Of a DNA stretch of 64,000 nt, positions 51,086-60,825 are shown piece by piece. The position numbers and the translations under genes were made by a program. The notes beneath the pieces were generated by a model. That model made no database searches. It saw only the letters and a program-made list of their open reading frames with translations, and was not told the DNA's origin. Origin of the DNA: Sphingomonas kaistensis (GTDB lineage: Bacteria; Pseudomonadota; Alphaproteobacteria; Sphingomonadales; Sphingomonadaceae); NCBI RefSeq assembly GCF_011927725.1, contig NZ_JAATJC010000001.1:1619001-1683000 (forward strand), in the 5' to 3' direction. How positions within the stretch are numbered: the stretch's first letter is position 1; each line of letters opens with the position of its first letter.

Positions 51086-52654
51086 TCAGGCCGGAACCGA
51101 ATTGCAGCTGCCGCCCGAGCCGAAGCTCGCGTAGCCGCTGTCGCAGGTCCAGCTGCGGTACCAGGTGTCGTTGGCGTCGCGGACGGCGCCGACGTAATTG
51201 GTCTGGGTGAAGTTGCCGGCGACGTAAGGCGCGGTGACGAAGCTCGTGTTGAGCAGGGTCGCATTATACGGCGTCGCGGCGGTCTCGTTGGCGCCGTTGA
51301 CGAACAGGCTGGTCAGCGTCGAGGTGTAGCCGAACAGGTTGTTGGTGTTGGTCGAAACCGCAAAGGCCTGCGCTTCGAAATCGTCGGAGTCGGCATCGTC
51401 GCGCGGAGTGCAGGCGAACAGCACCGAGCGGATGCTCGGGGGGCCCGCCTCGTCCGTGCCGGTGGCCTGAACGGTGGTCGCCTGATCGATGTCCAGGCAG
51501 GCCGAGGGGCTGACCACCACGCCGTTGACCAGCGCGTAATCGGTTCCGCCGCGCAGGTGGATGGCGCGGGTGCCGGTGCGGGTCTGGATGAAGGTGAAGT
51601 TGGACAGGCGGGTGAATTGGCGCGGCGTGAAGTCGTCGGCGCCGGTCACTTCGGGGTTGCTGTCGGCCTCGATCATCGTGTCGCCGTTGACGCCGAGCGA
51701 CTGGGGCCGCTGGATGGCGATGGCGAACTGGATAAAGCCCTTGTAGCCGAAGTCGGTGTCGATTCCGTCGTCGTCGGCGCCGGTGATCACCACGTTGCGC
51801 ATGTTGTGCGAGCCGCCGAAGATCTCGACGCCGTCGTCACCGCTGTTGTGGATGTGGATGTTCTCGATCCGCGTGCCGGCCCCGACGCCGCCGGTGGTCA
51901 GGCCCTGCAATTCGGCATTGGGCGACGCGCTGAAGCCGGTGAAGCGGATCTGCACGAAACGCAGCTGGCCGCTGTTGTCGTTGGGAAGGTTGCCGCCGTA
52001 CAGCGCCGGCGAGCCGGTGCCCTCGGCCTGCTGCTGGCATTGCGCGGAGCCGCCCGGAACGGCCGACAGGCAGTTGCTGATCGGCGCGCGGCCGAGCAGC
52101 TGGATTCCGCCCCACTGGTTTGAACTGGTGTCGGTCGCGCGGCCTTCCAGATTGTCGAGGCTGGTGAAGATGATCGGCGCGGTGCTGCTTCCGACCGCGT
52201 TGATCTGCGAGCCGCGGTTGACGACCAGGAAGCTCGCCTGGCTCTGGCCGATGACGATCACGCCGGGGTCGATCGACAGAGTGGCGGACTGGCCGCCGGC
52301 GGCGGCGCCGTCACCGCCGACGTCCGTGCCGACATCGACGCGGCCGTCGATCGAGTAGAACAGGCCGGCGACCTTGGGCAGCGACAGGGACGAGGCGATG
52401 CGGCTGGGGAGGCCGCAGTTGCGGCGGTTGACGACCGGGTTGACGCCGCGGTCGGTGGTGCCTGTCGGGCAGCTCGCGGCAGGGCCGGTGCTGGTCGGGG
52501 GAGGGGTGGTGCCGGTACCGCCACCATTGCCGCCGCCGCCCACGATCACGCCTTCGCCCGGCGAGGCGATGTCGTCGGCGCCGCCGCAGGCCGTGAGAAC
52601 GCTTGCTGCAACACCGACCATCAACAGCCGGCGACCCACCTGCACCATTTTCAT
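51086..52654 (-). CDS. Beta-helix lipoprotein paired with a TonB receptor
   Basis: A 522-residue protein from ATG 52654 (SD AAGGGG). The lipobox ASVLTAC puts the lipid-anchored Cys near residue 17. A Gly/Thr/Pro-rich linker is followed by repeated strand-turn units (~100-430: PIIFTSLDNLEGRATDTSS, NIHIHNSGDDGVEIFGG, VVITGADDDGID) typical of a right-handed parallel beta-helix. The C-terminus has a Cys pair (SWTCDSGYASFGSGGSCN). Surface lipoproteins with such folds often bind carbohydrate. It is the first gene of the operon with the TonB receptor; the ligand is unknown. Confidence 0.7.
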   Translation of the reverse strand: MKMVQVGRRLLMVGVAASVLTACGGADDIASPGEGVIVGGGGNGGGTGTTPPPTSTGPAASCPTGTTDRGVNPVVNRRNCGLPSRIASSLSLPKVAGLFYSIDGRVDVGTDVGGDGAAAGGQSATLSIDPGVIVIGQSQASFLVVNRGSQINAVGSSTAPIIFTSLDNLEGRATDTSSNQWGGIQLLGRAPISNCLSAVPGGSAQCQQQAEGTGSPALYGGNLPNDNSGQLRFVQIRFTGFSASPNAELQGLTTGGVGAGTRIENIHIHNSGDDGVEIFGGSHNMRNVVITGADDDGIDTDFGYKGFIQFAIAIQRPQSLGVNGDTMIEADSNPEVTGADDFTPRQFTRLSNFTFIQTRTGTRAIHLRGGTDYALVNGVVVSPSACLDIDQATTVQATGTDEAGPPSIRSVLFACTPRDDADSDDFEAQAFAVSTNTNNLFGYTSTLTSLFVNGANETAATPYNATLLNTSFVTAPYVAGNFTQTNYVGAVRDANDTWYRSWTCDSGYASFGSGGSCNSVPA

Positions 52655-52884
52655 TTCGACCCCTTTTGGCAATTTCTGTTCTGTTGTCCGAAGGGGCGCG
52701 TTGGACCCGCCCCGCTTGCAAGGGACGGCTAGTCGGGGCTCGCGACTCTCCCATGTAGAAACCGTGACAATCTCGGGTCGGCCGGAAGTTTGCGGCGGCG
52801 CTGATCGACGATTGCAGCAAGATGACAGAGATGTTACGTTTCGGCTTCAGTCCGATGACAGTCGACGGGCGGACAGGAGCCACG

Positions 52885-53241
52885 ATGAACGCTCTCCTCT
52901 TTGCAGCATTTCTCGCAACGGGTGCGGCCCAGCCCGCCGAACTCGACTATTCGACCGGCGCGCTCGCCTATCAGGCGCTGGTGACGGGCGACCTGTCGCT
53001 TGCCGAACGGCAGCTCGTCGGCTCGCAGGCGGCCAACCGGAACGATGGTGCGTGGCTGCTCAACTATGGCCAGCTGCTTGCCCGCCAAGGCCGGGTGAAC
53101 GAGGCCCGCGAGGTGTTCCGGCAGGTTGACCGCGCGCCCGACAGCGAAATCGTGCTCGCCTCGGGCGAAGTGATGGGGACGCGCGAAGTGTCGCGCATCG
53201 CCGCGCGCCGCCTGACCCAGCAGAGCCTCAGCGCGCGCTAG
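52885..53241 (+). CDS. Small exported TPR-like protein
   Basis: A 118-residue protein from ATG 52885 with AGGAG 5 nt upstream. A probable signal peptide covers ~1-15 (MNALLFAAFLATGAA). Residues ~25-75 form two helical hairpins of the tetratricopeptide type (LAYQALVTGDLSLAERQLVG, WLLNYGQLLARQGRVNEARE). TPR proteins mediate protein-protein contacts. It is divergent from the lipoprotein/TonB receptor operon and could share its regulation. Function unknown. Confidence 0.65.
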   Translation: MNALLFAAFLATGAAQPAELDYSTGALAYQALVTGDLSLAERQLVGSQAANRNDGAWLLNYGQLLARQGRVNEAREVFRQVDRAPDSEIVLASGEVMGTREVSRIAARRLTQQSLSAR

Positions 53242-53249
53242 GCTTACCT

Positions 53250-53265
53250 CGCCGGCAAACCGGCG
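53250..53265 (+). terminator. Short hairpin after the TPR-like gene
   Basis: CGCCGG-CAAA-CCGGCG, 6-bp stem, starting 9 bp after the stop. No T-run follows, so termination strength is uncertain. Confidence 0.35.
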
Positions 53266-53376
53266 GCTCGGTCAAGGATCAGCGCGAGGCCCTAGGCACT
53301 TAGGCCAGCCGGGGAACAACTGCACCGTTGGACCCGTTTCGTTCGCATATCCTATTGATCTGCGAGCAATATAGTC

Positions 53377-54279
53377 ATGGCCACGCGCTTCCGCTCGACC
53401 CTGTCCGGGTCGCAATTCTTCAACGACGTCTTTCAGCGCGCACTCAGCCACTGGAACCATGAACGGCTCGCCCCGGCTTTCCCGGGAGCGGCGGCTGCCT
53501 CGCGCATCGACCGCGACGCGCGGATGATGCGGCTGGAACTGGGATTCCTCGAGGATCTGCGGGCCGAGATTGCGGATGAGGCAGCGGCAGCGCCGACCGA
53601 TCCCGACGGTTTCATTGCCTGGTTCGAAGGGCTGGAGAAGACGGGCCCCGGTCAGCACCACCCCCTGTTCCACTGGCTGGAGGCCGAGGCGACCCTCGAC
53701 GATCTCAAGCTGTTCCTGACGCAGGAAGCGGCGGGGGAGGCGGGGTTCGACGACCTCGTCGCTATGACGCAGGTCCGACTGCCCGACCGGCCCAAGATGG
53801 AGCTTGCGCGCAACTATTGGGACGAAATGGGGCGCGGCAATCCCAAGGGGATGCACGGCCCGATGCTTCATTATGTGGTCGAGGCGCTCGGGCTGAAGCC
53901 CGCCATCGACGTCACATGCTGGGAAAGCCTGGCACTGGCCAATGCGATGACGGCGATGGCGTCGAAACGCAGCTATGCCTGGCACAGCGTCGGTGCGCTT
54001 GGCGTGATCGAGCTGACCGCGCCGGCCCGCTCGGCCGCCACCTCGCGGACCATGCGCCGGCTGGGCTTCGACGCCAAGCTGCGGCGCTATTTCGACCTCC
54101 ATGCCGTGCTCGACATCAAGCATAGCGAGGAATGGAACCGAGAAGCGATCCGCCCGGCGATCGAGGACGAAGCGGAGGGGCCGGCGAGGGCGCGCGCGAT
54201 GGCCGAAGGGGCGCTGATGCGCCTCACGTGCGGCGAGCGCTGCTTCAACCGCTACAGCGAGTTGCTTGGCATCGCCTGA
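53377..54279 (+). CDS. Heme-oxygenase-fold iron-containing redox enzyme
   Basis: A 300-residue helical protein matching the iron-containing redox enzyme family (HO-like diiron/heme-oxygenase fold). Key features are QHHPLFHWLEAEATLDDLKLF, FDDLVAMTQ and NYWDEMGRGNPKGMHG, with Glu and His residues placed as candidate metal ligands. The family includes CADD-like and natural-product oxidases, so the reaction is not predictable. It precedes a methyltransferase gene by 57 bp, and the two may be co-transcribed. Confidence 0.75.
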   Translation: MATRFRSTLSGSQFFNDVFQRALSHWNHERLAPAFPGAAAASRIDRDARMMRLELGFLEDLRAEIADEAAAAPTDPDGFIAWFEGLEKTGPGQHHPLFHWLEAEATLDDLKLFLTQEAAGEAGFDDLVAMTQVRLPDRPKMELARNYWDEMGRGNPKGMHGPMLHYVVEALGLKPAIDVTCWESLALANAMTAMASKRSYAWHSVGALGVIELTAPARSAATSRTMRRLGFDAKLRRYFDLHAVLDIKHSEEWNREAIRPAIEDEAEGPARARAMAEGALMRLTCGERCFNRYSELLGIA

Positions 54280-54336
54280 CCGCCGCCGGGCAAGCTGCGC
54301 TTGTCTTGTGACCCACCCCTGCTAACCGCGTCGGCC

Positions 54337-55266
54337 ATGACCTTTTCCCCCGAACCGCTCGCCGCGCTGCTCCAGGCCCTCGATCAGGAGGGCTATGCCT
54401 TCACCACCGTCACCCCGGCTACCCACCAGCGGGTGGTCGCACGGCGGCCGGGAGAGGCGGCACGCGATCTTCGCGACATTTTCGGGTGGAGCCTGTCCTT
54501 TGCCCGCGACACCTTGCCGGGCGACATGCTCGACCTGCTACGCGAGGGTGGAGCGCTGGAAGAGCGCAACGGCGTCCTCCGCAGCCTGGTGCGGGTGTCC
54601 TCGCTGTCCGGGCGGCTGTTCCTTCATTCGGCCTATCCGACCGAGGCCGAGGACAGCGTGTTCTTCGGGCCCGACACCTACCGCTTCGCACGCTTCGTCG
54701 AGGCCAGCGCGGAGGCCCTAGAAACGCCGAAGCATCTTGTCGATCTTGGCGCCGGTGCCGGGCCGGGCGGGATCAGCGCCGCCGGGCTGCTCGAGCCCGA
54801 GCGGATCAGCCTGGCGGACATTAATTCTCAAGCCCTGTCGCTCGCCTGCGCTAATGCGCTGGCCGCGGGTCTTGAGGTCGAGACGGTCGATGGCGGGCTG
54901 GAGGGCGTGACGGGCGAGATCGACCTGATCATCGCCAACCCGCCCTTCATCGCCGATGCCCAGCGCCGCAACTATCGCGACGGCGGCGACATGCTGGGCG
55001 CCGCGCTGTCGCTCGACTGGGCGCGCCAGTCGCTCGAACGGCTGAGCCCGGGCGGGACCATGCTGCTCTACACCGGAAGCCCGATCATCGCGGGCGAGGA
55101 CCGCCTGCTCGCGGCCTTGGCGGAACTGGCCGAGGACGCCGACGCCAGCCTGCGCTACGAGGAAATCGACCCCGACATCTTCGGTGAGGAGATGGACGGG
55201 CCCCCCTATGCCGAAGCCGGCGCCGAACGGATCGCGGCGGTGGGCGCGGTGTTGACCAAGGGCTAG
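54337..55266 (+). CDS. Class I SAM methyltransferase (PrmC-like)
   Basis: A 309-residue protein from ATG 54337. An N-terminal helical domain (~1-100) precedes the SAM-binding Rossmann core: VDLGAGAGPGGISAAG (motif I, ~143), LADINSQAL (motif II) and IANPPFIAD (motif IV, NPPF), as in N5-glutamine and N6-adenine methyltransferases. The target, protein or nucleic acid, cannot be decided here. It overlaps nothing downstream but converges with a histidine kinase gene. Confidence 0.85.
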   Translation: MTFSPEPLAALLQALDQEGYAFTTVTPATHQRVVARRPGEAARDLRDIFGWSLSFARDTLPGDMLDLLREGGALEERNGVLRSLVRVSSLSGRLFLHSAYPTEAEDSVFFGPDTYRFARFVEASAEALETPKHLVDLGAGAGPGGISAAGLLEPERISLADINSQALSLACANALAAGLEVETVDGGLEGVTGEIDLIIANPPFIADAQRRNYRDGGDMLGAALSLDWARQSLERLSPGGTMLLYTGSPIIAGEDRLLAALAELAEDADASLRYEEIDPDIFGEEMDGPPYAEAGAERIAAVGAVLTKG

Positions 55267-56300
55267 GCGGCGAGGAGCGGCAATTCGAGGCGGGCGATGG
55301 CGCCGCGGTCGGTGCCCGGGGTCAGTGAATAATGTCCGCCGATCTGCCCGGCCAGCATGGTCGCGATGCGAAGGCCCAGGCTGCCGCTCTGATCGAGGGC
55401 GAAGCCATCCGGCAGGCCGACGCCATTGTCTTCGATCTCGACCGCAAGCCGCTGCCGCTGAAGACCTTGGCCCAATCGGATTTCCAGTCGCGCATCGTCC
55501 TGCCCGGGGGCAAAGCCGTGCTCGATGGCATTTGCAATGCTTTCGGCGACGATCAACGCCAGCGGAATGGCCGCTTCGGGCCCGATCCGCGCGTCGCTGG
55601 TGGAGATCACCTCGTGCTTGATGGTCATGGTCGTACTCGACTCGATAACGTCGCGCGCCAGCTGATCGAGAAAGGAGCCGAGTGCCTGATCACCTCCAGC
55701 CGGATCGTAAAGCTGGCGACTGATCCGCCCGATCGTCTGAAGACGACGCGCCGCTTCATCCAGGGCTGACCGGGCGCTTTCATCGGCGATCTGGCGCCGC
55801 TGCACCGTCAGCAGCGCGGCAACCATCTGCAGGTTGTTGGAGACGCGATGCTGGAGTTCGCGAAACAGCAGCTCCCGCGTCTGGGCGAGCCGGGCGTTGG
55901 CCTCGCGTTCGATCACCAGCAGCCGGTTGGAACGCTGCATCCAGTGCACCAGCGCAATCTCGGTGCCAGTGATGAAGGCGTAGAAGGTGAGGGCGATCGC
56001 GCTGTTGTGGGTAAGCGAGAAATTGCTGCCGGGGGTGAGGAACCAGTACCAGCTTGCGAGGCCGCCAAACAGGGCGGCAAAGACGCCGGCGCGCAGCCCC
56101 AGGGTGAATGCGACCAGCAGGACGACCGGGAAGTAGGTGAGGAAGGGGAAGCCCGGGGGAAGTTGATCGTCGATCGTCAGGCGAACCAGCGTCGCGATCG
56201 CTATCCCCGCGAGCGCCGCGACCAGGTCGGCGGCGAAGCCGAGCTTGGCGAGGGGATAGCGCTCGGTCCAGCGACCAGCAGAAGGGTACGCACCTGGCAC
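55263..56300 (-). CDS. HisKA_2-type histidine kinase with DUF4118-like membrane sensor
   Basis: A 345-residue kinase starting at GTG 56300 with AGGTAAG upstream. Four transmembrane helices in the first ~125 residues form a DUF4118-like sensor. The phospho-His is in the HisKA_2 motif RELQHRVSNNLQMVAALL, typical of kinases acting on stand-alone regulators in the alphaproteobacterial general stress response. The ATPase domain has ESIANAIEHG, IEDNGVGLPDG and GLRIATMLAG. No regulator is adjacent. It is convergent with the methyltransferase gene, overlapping by 4 bp. Confidence 0.88.
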   Translation of the reverse strand: MPGAYPSAGRWTERYPLAKLGFAADLVAALAGIAIATLVRLTIDDQLPPGFPFLTYFPVVLLVAFTLGLRAGVFAALFGGLASWYWFLTPGSNFSLTHNSAIALTFYAFITGTEIALVHWMQRSNRLLVIEREANARLAQTRELLFRELQHRVSNNLQMVAALLTVQRRQIADESARSALDEAARRLQTIGRISRQLYDPAGGDQALGSFLDQLARDVIESSTTMTIKHEVISTSDARIGPEAAIPLALIVAESIANAIEHGFAPGQDDARLEIRLGQGLQRQRLAVEIEDNGVGLPDGFALDQSGSLGLRIATMLAGQIGGHYSLTPGTDRGAIARLELPLLAA

Positions 56301-56349
56301 GATCGCTTACCTAGCGTCCGGAGGCGGAAAAGGAAGCTGGGAGATGACA

Positions 56350-56380
56350 AAGGCCCCGCGGATCGCTCCGCGAGGCCCTT
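56350..56380 (-). terminator. Intrinsic terminator of pnp
   Basis: CGCGGA-TCGC-TCCGCG with flanking GGCC/GGCC pairing, followed by a short T run on the minus strand. It lies ~50 bp after the pnp stop. Confidence 0.7.
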
Positions 56381-56430
56381 GATCTTGGCTTCGACTTCAA
56401 TGGCTTTCCCTGACGACGCAGGGAGGCTTC

Positions 56431-58791
56431 TTAGTCGTCGTCGTTGTTGCCGCCGGTCAGGAAAGCCGGGGCGAACTCGGGCGCGGGGCCGTTGTCGTCG
56501 CGGTTTCCGCCTTCGCGGCGCGGGCCGCGATCGCCGCGGCCTTCGCCGCGCGGACCACGGTCGCCGCCGTCACGGCGCGGGCCACGGCCCTCGCGGTGAC
56601 GGTCGCCGCCACGGCCACCTTCACGGGGGCCACGATCGCCGCGCGGACCACGGTCGCCGCCTTCACGCGGCTCGCGCGGAGGACGGGTGTCCTCCAGCTC
56701 GGCGCCGGTTTCCTGGTCGACGACGCGCATCGACAGGCGGACCTTGCCGCGATTGTCGACCTCGAGCAGCTTGACCTTCACTTCCTGGCCTTCGGTCAGG
56801 ATGTCGCGGACGTTCTCGACGCGCTCGTTCTTGATTTCCGAGACGTGCACCAGGCCATCCTTGCCGGGCATGAAGGTCACGAACGCACCGAAATCGACGA
56901 TCGAGGCGACCTTGCCGGTGTAGATGGTGCCGGGCTCCGGCTCCTGAGTGATGCCCTGGATCCAGGCGCGGGCGGCCTCGATCTGCTTCACGTCGGACGA
57001 GCTGATCTTGATCAGGCCCTCGTCGTCGATGTCGACCTTGGCGCCGGTGGTGGCGACGATCTCGCGGATCACCTTGCCGCCGGTGCCGATCACTTCGCGG
57101 ATCTTGTCCTTGGGGATCTGCATCGTCTCGATGCGCGGCGCGTGAGCCGAAAGCTCGCCGCGGGTGCTGTCGAGCGCCTTGGCCATTTCGCCGAGGATGT
57201 GCGCGCGGCCTTCCTTGGCCTGGGCCAGGGCAACCTGCATGATCTCCTTGGTGATGCCGGCGACCTTGATGTCCATCTGCATCGTGGTGATGCCCTGGTC
57301 GGTGCCGGCGACCTTGAAGTCCATGTCGCCGAGGTGATCCTCGTCGCCGAGGATGTCGCTGATCACCGCGAACTTCTCACCCTCAAGGATGAGGCCCATG
57401 GCGATGCCGGCGACCGGACGCGCAAGCGGAACGCCAGCGTCCATCATCGACAGCGAACCGCCGCAGACGGTGGCCATCGACGAGGAGCCGTTGCTCTCCG
57501 TGATGTCGCTGAGGACGCGGATGGTATACGGGAATTCTTCCGTCGTCGGCAGCACCGGGTGAAGCGCGCGCCAGGCGAGCTTGCCGTGACCGACTTCGCG
57601 GCGACCGGGGGCGCCGAAGCGGCCCACTTCACCGACCGAGTAGGGCGGGAAGTTATAGTGCAGCATGAAGCGCTGGTAGGAGAGACCCTCCAGCCCGTCG
57701 ATCATCTGCTCGGCGTCCTTGGTGCCGAGCGTGGTGGTGCAGATCGCCTGCGTTTCGCCGCGGGTGAACAGCGCCGACCCGTGGGTGCGCGGAAGGAAGC
57801 CGACCATCGCCTCGATCGGGCGGACGGTGGTGGTGTTGCGGCCGTCGATGCGGCGGCCTTCGTCGAGGATGGCGTTACGGACGATGTCCGCTTCCAGCAC
57901 CTTGACGAGCTTGGCGGCGACGAGCTGCTCCTGCGGCTCGGCGTCGGCAAAGGCTTCCTTGGCCTTGGCGCGGGCGGCGTTGATCAGGTCCGAGCGCTCG
58001 CCCTTGGCAGTGACCTTGTAGGCCGCGGCGATGTCGGCGCCGATGAGGTCCTTGAGCTTGGCCTTGGTGGCGGCCTTGTCGTCGGCCTGCTTGAGGTCCC
58101 ACGGCTCCTTGGCGGCCTTTTCCGCGAGATCGCAGATCGCGTTGACGACCTTCTTGCAGGCTTCGTGCGCGAACACGACGGCGCCCAGCATGACCTCTTC
58201 CGACAGCTCCTTGGCTTCGGATTCGACCATCATCACGGCCCCGCCGGTGGCGGCGACGACGAGGTCGAGATCGCCTTCCTTGACCTGCTCGTTGGTCGGG
58301 TTGAGGACGTATTCGCCGCCGACGTAGCCGACGCGGGCAGCGCCGATCGGGCCCATGAAGGGAACGCCGCTGATGGTCAGCGCGGCCGAGGCGGCGCACA
58401 TTGCGACCATGTCGGGCTCGTTCTCACCATCGTAGGACAGCACCTGAGCGATCACGAGGACTTCGTTGTAGAAGCCTTCGGGGAACAGCGGGCGGATCGG
58501 GCGGTCGATGAGACGGCTGGTCAGCGTCTCCTTTTCGGTGGCGCCACGCTCACGCTTGAAGAAGCCGCCCGGGATGCGCCCGGCTGCGGAGAACTTCTCC
58601 TGATAGTGGACGGTCAGCGGGAAGAAGTCCTGGCCGGGCTTCACGCTCTTGGCGGCGGTAACGGCACACAGGACGACGGTTTCGCCCATGGTGGCAAGCA
58701 CGGCGCCATCGGCCTGGCGGGCAATTCGCCCGGTCTCGAGCTTCAGCGTCTTGCCGCCGAGATCGACTTCCACGGTGTTGATATTGAACAT
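56431..58791 (-). CDS. pnp: Polynucleotide phosphorylase
   Basis: A 786-residue protein with SD AAAGGA. Order: RNase PH domain 1, helical linker, RNase PH domain 2, KH domain ([20 protein letters not shown]), S1 domain ([20 protein letters not shown]). After ~710 comes a ~75-residue tail rich in Arg, Gly, Asp and Pro ([12 protein letters not shown]...), longer than in the E. coli enzyme. It degrades RNA 3'->5' phosphorolytically and is part of the degradosome in many bacteria. It follows rpsO, as is standard. Confidence 0.97.
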   Translation of the reverse strand: MFNINTVEVDLGGKTLKLETGRIARQADGAVLATMGETVVLCAVTAAKSVKPGQDFFPLTVHYQEKFSAAGRIPGGFFKRERGATEKETLTSRLIDRPIRPLFPEGFYNEVLVIAQVLSYDGENEPDMVAMCAASAALTISGVPFMGPIGAARVGYVGGEYVLNPTNEQVKEGDLDLVVAATGGAVMMVESEAKELSEEVMLGAVVFAHEACKKVVNAICDLAEKAAKEPWDLKQADDKAATKAKLKDLIGADIAAAYKVTAKGERSDLINAARAKAKEAFADAEPQEQLVAAKLVKVLEADIVRNAILDEGRRIDGRNTTTVRPIEAMVGFLPRTHGSALFTRGETQAICTTTLGTKDAEQMIDGLEGLSYQRFMLHYNFPPYSVGEVGRFGAPGRREVGHGKLAWRALHPVLPTTEEFPYTIRVLSDITESNGSSSMATVCGGSLSMMDAGVPLARPVAGIAMGLILEGEKFAVISDILGDEDHLGDMDFKVAGTDQGITTMQMDIKVAGITKEIMQVALAQAKEGRAHILGEMAKALDSTRGELSAHAPRIETMQIPKDKIREVIGTGGKVIREIVATTGAKVDIDDEGLIKISSSDVKQIEAARAWIQGITQEPEPGTIYTGKVASIVDFGAFVTFMPGKDGLVHVSEIKNERVENVRDILTEGQEVKVKLLEVDNRGKVRLSMRVVDQETGAELEDTRPPREPREGGDRGPRGDRGPREGGRGGDRHREGRGPRRDGGDRGPRGEGRGDRGPRREGGNRDDNGPAPEFAPAFLTGGNNDDD

Positions 58792-58918
58792 TTGAATTCC
58801 TTTGTCCCGCCGCCGGATGCGGACGGGTTCAGCTTGTGGCGGACAATCCGGTCTGCCAGCGGATGGAGCGTTCGTTTCAGCTCCTGGACGGCCCGCCGAA
58901 TTGCGGATTGTCCATAAG

Positions 58919-58945
58919 CGAAGGGCGCCGCTGGGGCGCCCTTCG
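58919..58945 (-). terminator. Hairpin after rpsO
   Basis: CGAAGGGCGCC pairs with GGCGCCCTTCG over a 5-nt loop, a perfect 11-bp stem, starting 7 bp after the rpsO stop. In rpsO-pnp operons a partial terminator here sets relative expression. Confidence 0.8.
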
Positions 58946-58952
58946 TATCTCG

Positions 58953-59222
58953 TTACTTGCGGAGGCCGAGGCGACCGATCAGATCGGTGTAGCGCTGGGC
59001 GTCTTCCTTCTTGAGGTAGGCCAGCAGGCTGCGGCGCTTGTTGACCATCATCAGCAGCCCGCGGCGGCTGTGATTGTCCTTGGCATGGCCCTTGAAGTGC
59101 TCGGTCAGCGTCTGGATCCGGTTGGTCAGGATCGCGACCTGGACCTCGGGCGAACCCGTGTCGTTCTCGTCGCGGCGATATTCCTTGATCACTTCGGCCT
59201 TGCGCTCGGCGGTAATCGACAT
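58953..59222 (-). CDS. rpsO: 30S ribosomal protein S15
   Basis: An 89-residue protein starting [20 protein letters not shown], then [20 protein letters not shown] and [20 protein letters not shown]: full-length S15, which binds 16S rRNA in the platform. The SD is AGGAG. It sits between truB and pnp as in most proteobacteria. Confidence 0.98.
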   Translation of the reverse strand: MSITAERKAEVIKEYRRDENDTGSPEVQVAILTNRIQTLTEHFKGHAKDNHSRRGLLMMVNKRRSLLAYLKKEDAQRYTDLIGRLGLRK

Positions 59223-59232
59223 CGTGTTACTC

Positions 59233-60129
59233 CTATTCCTGAAGGTTGAACCCGCGAACGACCCGGTCCCCTTCGATCAGCGCGACGGGGGTGAGCCCAT
59301 CGACGGCGACGTGGAGACCGCTTGCGCGCGGAACCCGGGAAAGCCGCTGTCCGAACCGGAGCAGGCGGGCTTCATCGGGGGTGACGGGAAAGGCCGGGAT
59401 GTCGTCCAGCCCTGCTTGCAATGGCAGAAGTGCCCCGTCGAGCGAGCCGCCCTTAGCGCATTGGTCCAGAAAGTCCAGTGCTATCGCCTGATCGAGCGTG
59501 AACGGCCCGGCCTTGGTCCGCCTTAGCATGGTCACGTGCCCGACGGTGCCGAGTGCCAGCGCAAAGTCACGCGCGAGGCTGCGGATGTAGGTGCCCTTGG
59601 AGACGGTGGCGGAGAGGGTGATCTCCTCCAGCGGGCCGTCGGCTGTCTCCTCGGTCGTCAGCGCATGGATGGTCACGGCGCGGCTCTTGAGCTCGACCTC
59701 CTCGCCGGCGCGGGCGAGGTCGTAGGCGCGCTGGCCGTCGACCTTGAGCGCCGAATAAGCGGGCGGAACCTGCCCGATCGGGCCGGTGAAGGCGGGCAGT
59801 GCGGCCGCGACCCCGGCCAGCGTCGGGCGATTGGGGCTGCTGGCGATTTCCTTGCCCTCGAGGTCCAGCGTGTCGGTCTGCGAGCCGAAGCGGATCGTGA
59901 AGTCGTAGCCCTTCACCGCGTCGAGCATCCGCCCGGCGAGCTTGGTCGCTTCCCCAAGCGCGATCGGCAGGACTCCGGTGGCGAGCGGGTCGAGCGTGCC
60001 GCCGTGGCCGACCTTGGTCTTCGCTTCGCCCGCCTCGCGCAGGGCCCGCTTGACCGCGCTGACCGCCTGGGTCGAACCGAGGCCGAGGGGCTTGTCGAGG
60101 ATGATCCAGCCCGAAAGCGGGCGGTTCAC
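59233..60129 (-). CDS. truB: tRNA pseudouridine(55) synthase
   Basis: A 298-residue enzyme from GTG 60129, which overlaps the tdk stop as GTGA. It starts [20 protein letters not shown]; the catalytic Asp is in [33 protein letters not shown] and [13 protein letters not shown] follow. It makes pseudouridine 55 in tRNA. It is followed by rpsO. In related genomes it usually follows rbfA directly; here tdk intervenes. Confidence 0.96.
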   Translation of the reverse strand: MNRPLSGWIILDKPLGLGSTQAVSAVKRALREAGEAKTKVGHGGTLDPLATGVLPIALGEATKLAGRMLDAVKGYDFTIRFGSQTDTLDLEGKEIASSPNRPTLAGVAAALPAFTGPIGQVPPAYSALKVDGQRAYDLARAGEEVELKSRAVTIHALTTEETADGPLEEITLSATVSKGTYIRSLARDFALALGTVGHVTMLRRTKAGPFTLDQAIALDFLDQCAKGGSLDGALLPLQAGLDDIPAFPVTPDEARLLRFGQRLSRVPRASGLHVAVDGLTPVALIEGDRVVRGFNLQE

Positions 60130-60737
60130 GCCGCCGGTCCGACGGGATGCGCTTCTTCCGCCGAGCGCAGCCGGGCGAAGAAATGGCGGCGGCACAGCGC
60201 GACGTAGCGGTCGTTGCCGCCGATCTCCGTCTGCTGCCCTTGCGCAACGGCGCGGCCCTCGGCATCGACCCGCAGGTTCATGGTCGCCTTGCGTCCGCAT
60301 TCGCAGACCGCCTTCAGCTCGATCAGGGCGTCGGCCAGCGCAAGCAGCGACGCGCTGCCGGGGAACAGCGCCCCACGGAAATCGGTGCGCAAGCCGTAGC
60401 AAAGCACCGGCAGGTCCATCTCGTCGGCCAGGCGGCACAATTGCAGCACCTGCGCCTCGGTCAGGAACTGGGCCTCGTCGACCAGCACGCAGTGCAACCG
60501 TCGCCCGCTGAGCTCGGCCCCGACCGTCTCCAGCAGGTCGGTGGTCGGGTCGAAGGAGTGAGCGTCGGCGCCGATCTCCAGCCGGGAGGAGATGCGACCC
60601 TCGCCCGCGCGATCGTCCAGCGCCGCGGTCCACAGCATGGTTTCCATGCCCCGCTCGCGATAATTGAAGTCCGCTTGCAGCAGCGTGGTCGATTTGCCGG
60701 CATTCATCGCGGCATAATAGAAATAGAGCTTGGCCAT
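60126..60737 (-). CDS. tdk: Thymidine kinase (type II)
   Basis: A 203-residue enzyme from ATG 60737. Walker A is [13 protein letters not shown]; the DEAQFL motif follows Walker [10 protein letters not shown] and the zinc ligands CECGRKAT plus CRRHF are present, as is typical of type II TK. It phosphorylates thymidine in salvage. It is translationally coupled to truB, an arrangement outside the classical set. Confidence 0.95.
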   Translation of the reverse strand: MAKLYFYYAAMNAGKSTTLLQADFNYRERGMETMLWTAALDDRAGEGRISSRLEIGADAHSFDPTTDLLETVGAELSGRRLHCVLVDEAQFLTEAQVLQLCRLADEMDLPVLCYGLRTDFRGALFPGSASLLALADALIELKAVCECGRKATMNLRVDAEGRAVAQGQQTEIGGNDRYVALCRRHFFARLRSAEEAHPVGPAA

Positions 60738-60825
60738 TGCCGGCGCTCTTAGCGCAAACACCGGCCGCCGAGAAACTTGGCCTTCGGTCATTGCCGCGCA
60801 CGGCCGGGGCGGTCATCCTCGGCCG

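Noticed and set aside
48332..52123. 1263-codon plus-strand frame opposite the TonB receptor and lipoprotein genes
   Set aside because: It is a long antisense frame produced by high third-position GC; the minus strand has clear receptor and lipoprotein features.
52821..52838. Pho-box-like sequence (CGTAACATCTCTGTCATC on the minus strand) upstream of the lipoprotein/TonB receptor operon
   Set aside because: Only one half fits TGTCAT well and the spacing of the second half is not 11 bp, so PhoB control is not supported.
56596..58917. 773-codon plus-strand frame opposite pnp
   Set aside because: Antisense shadow; low-complexity Asp/Leu/Val composition, no domain.
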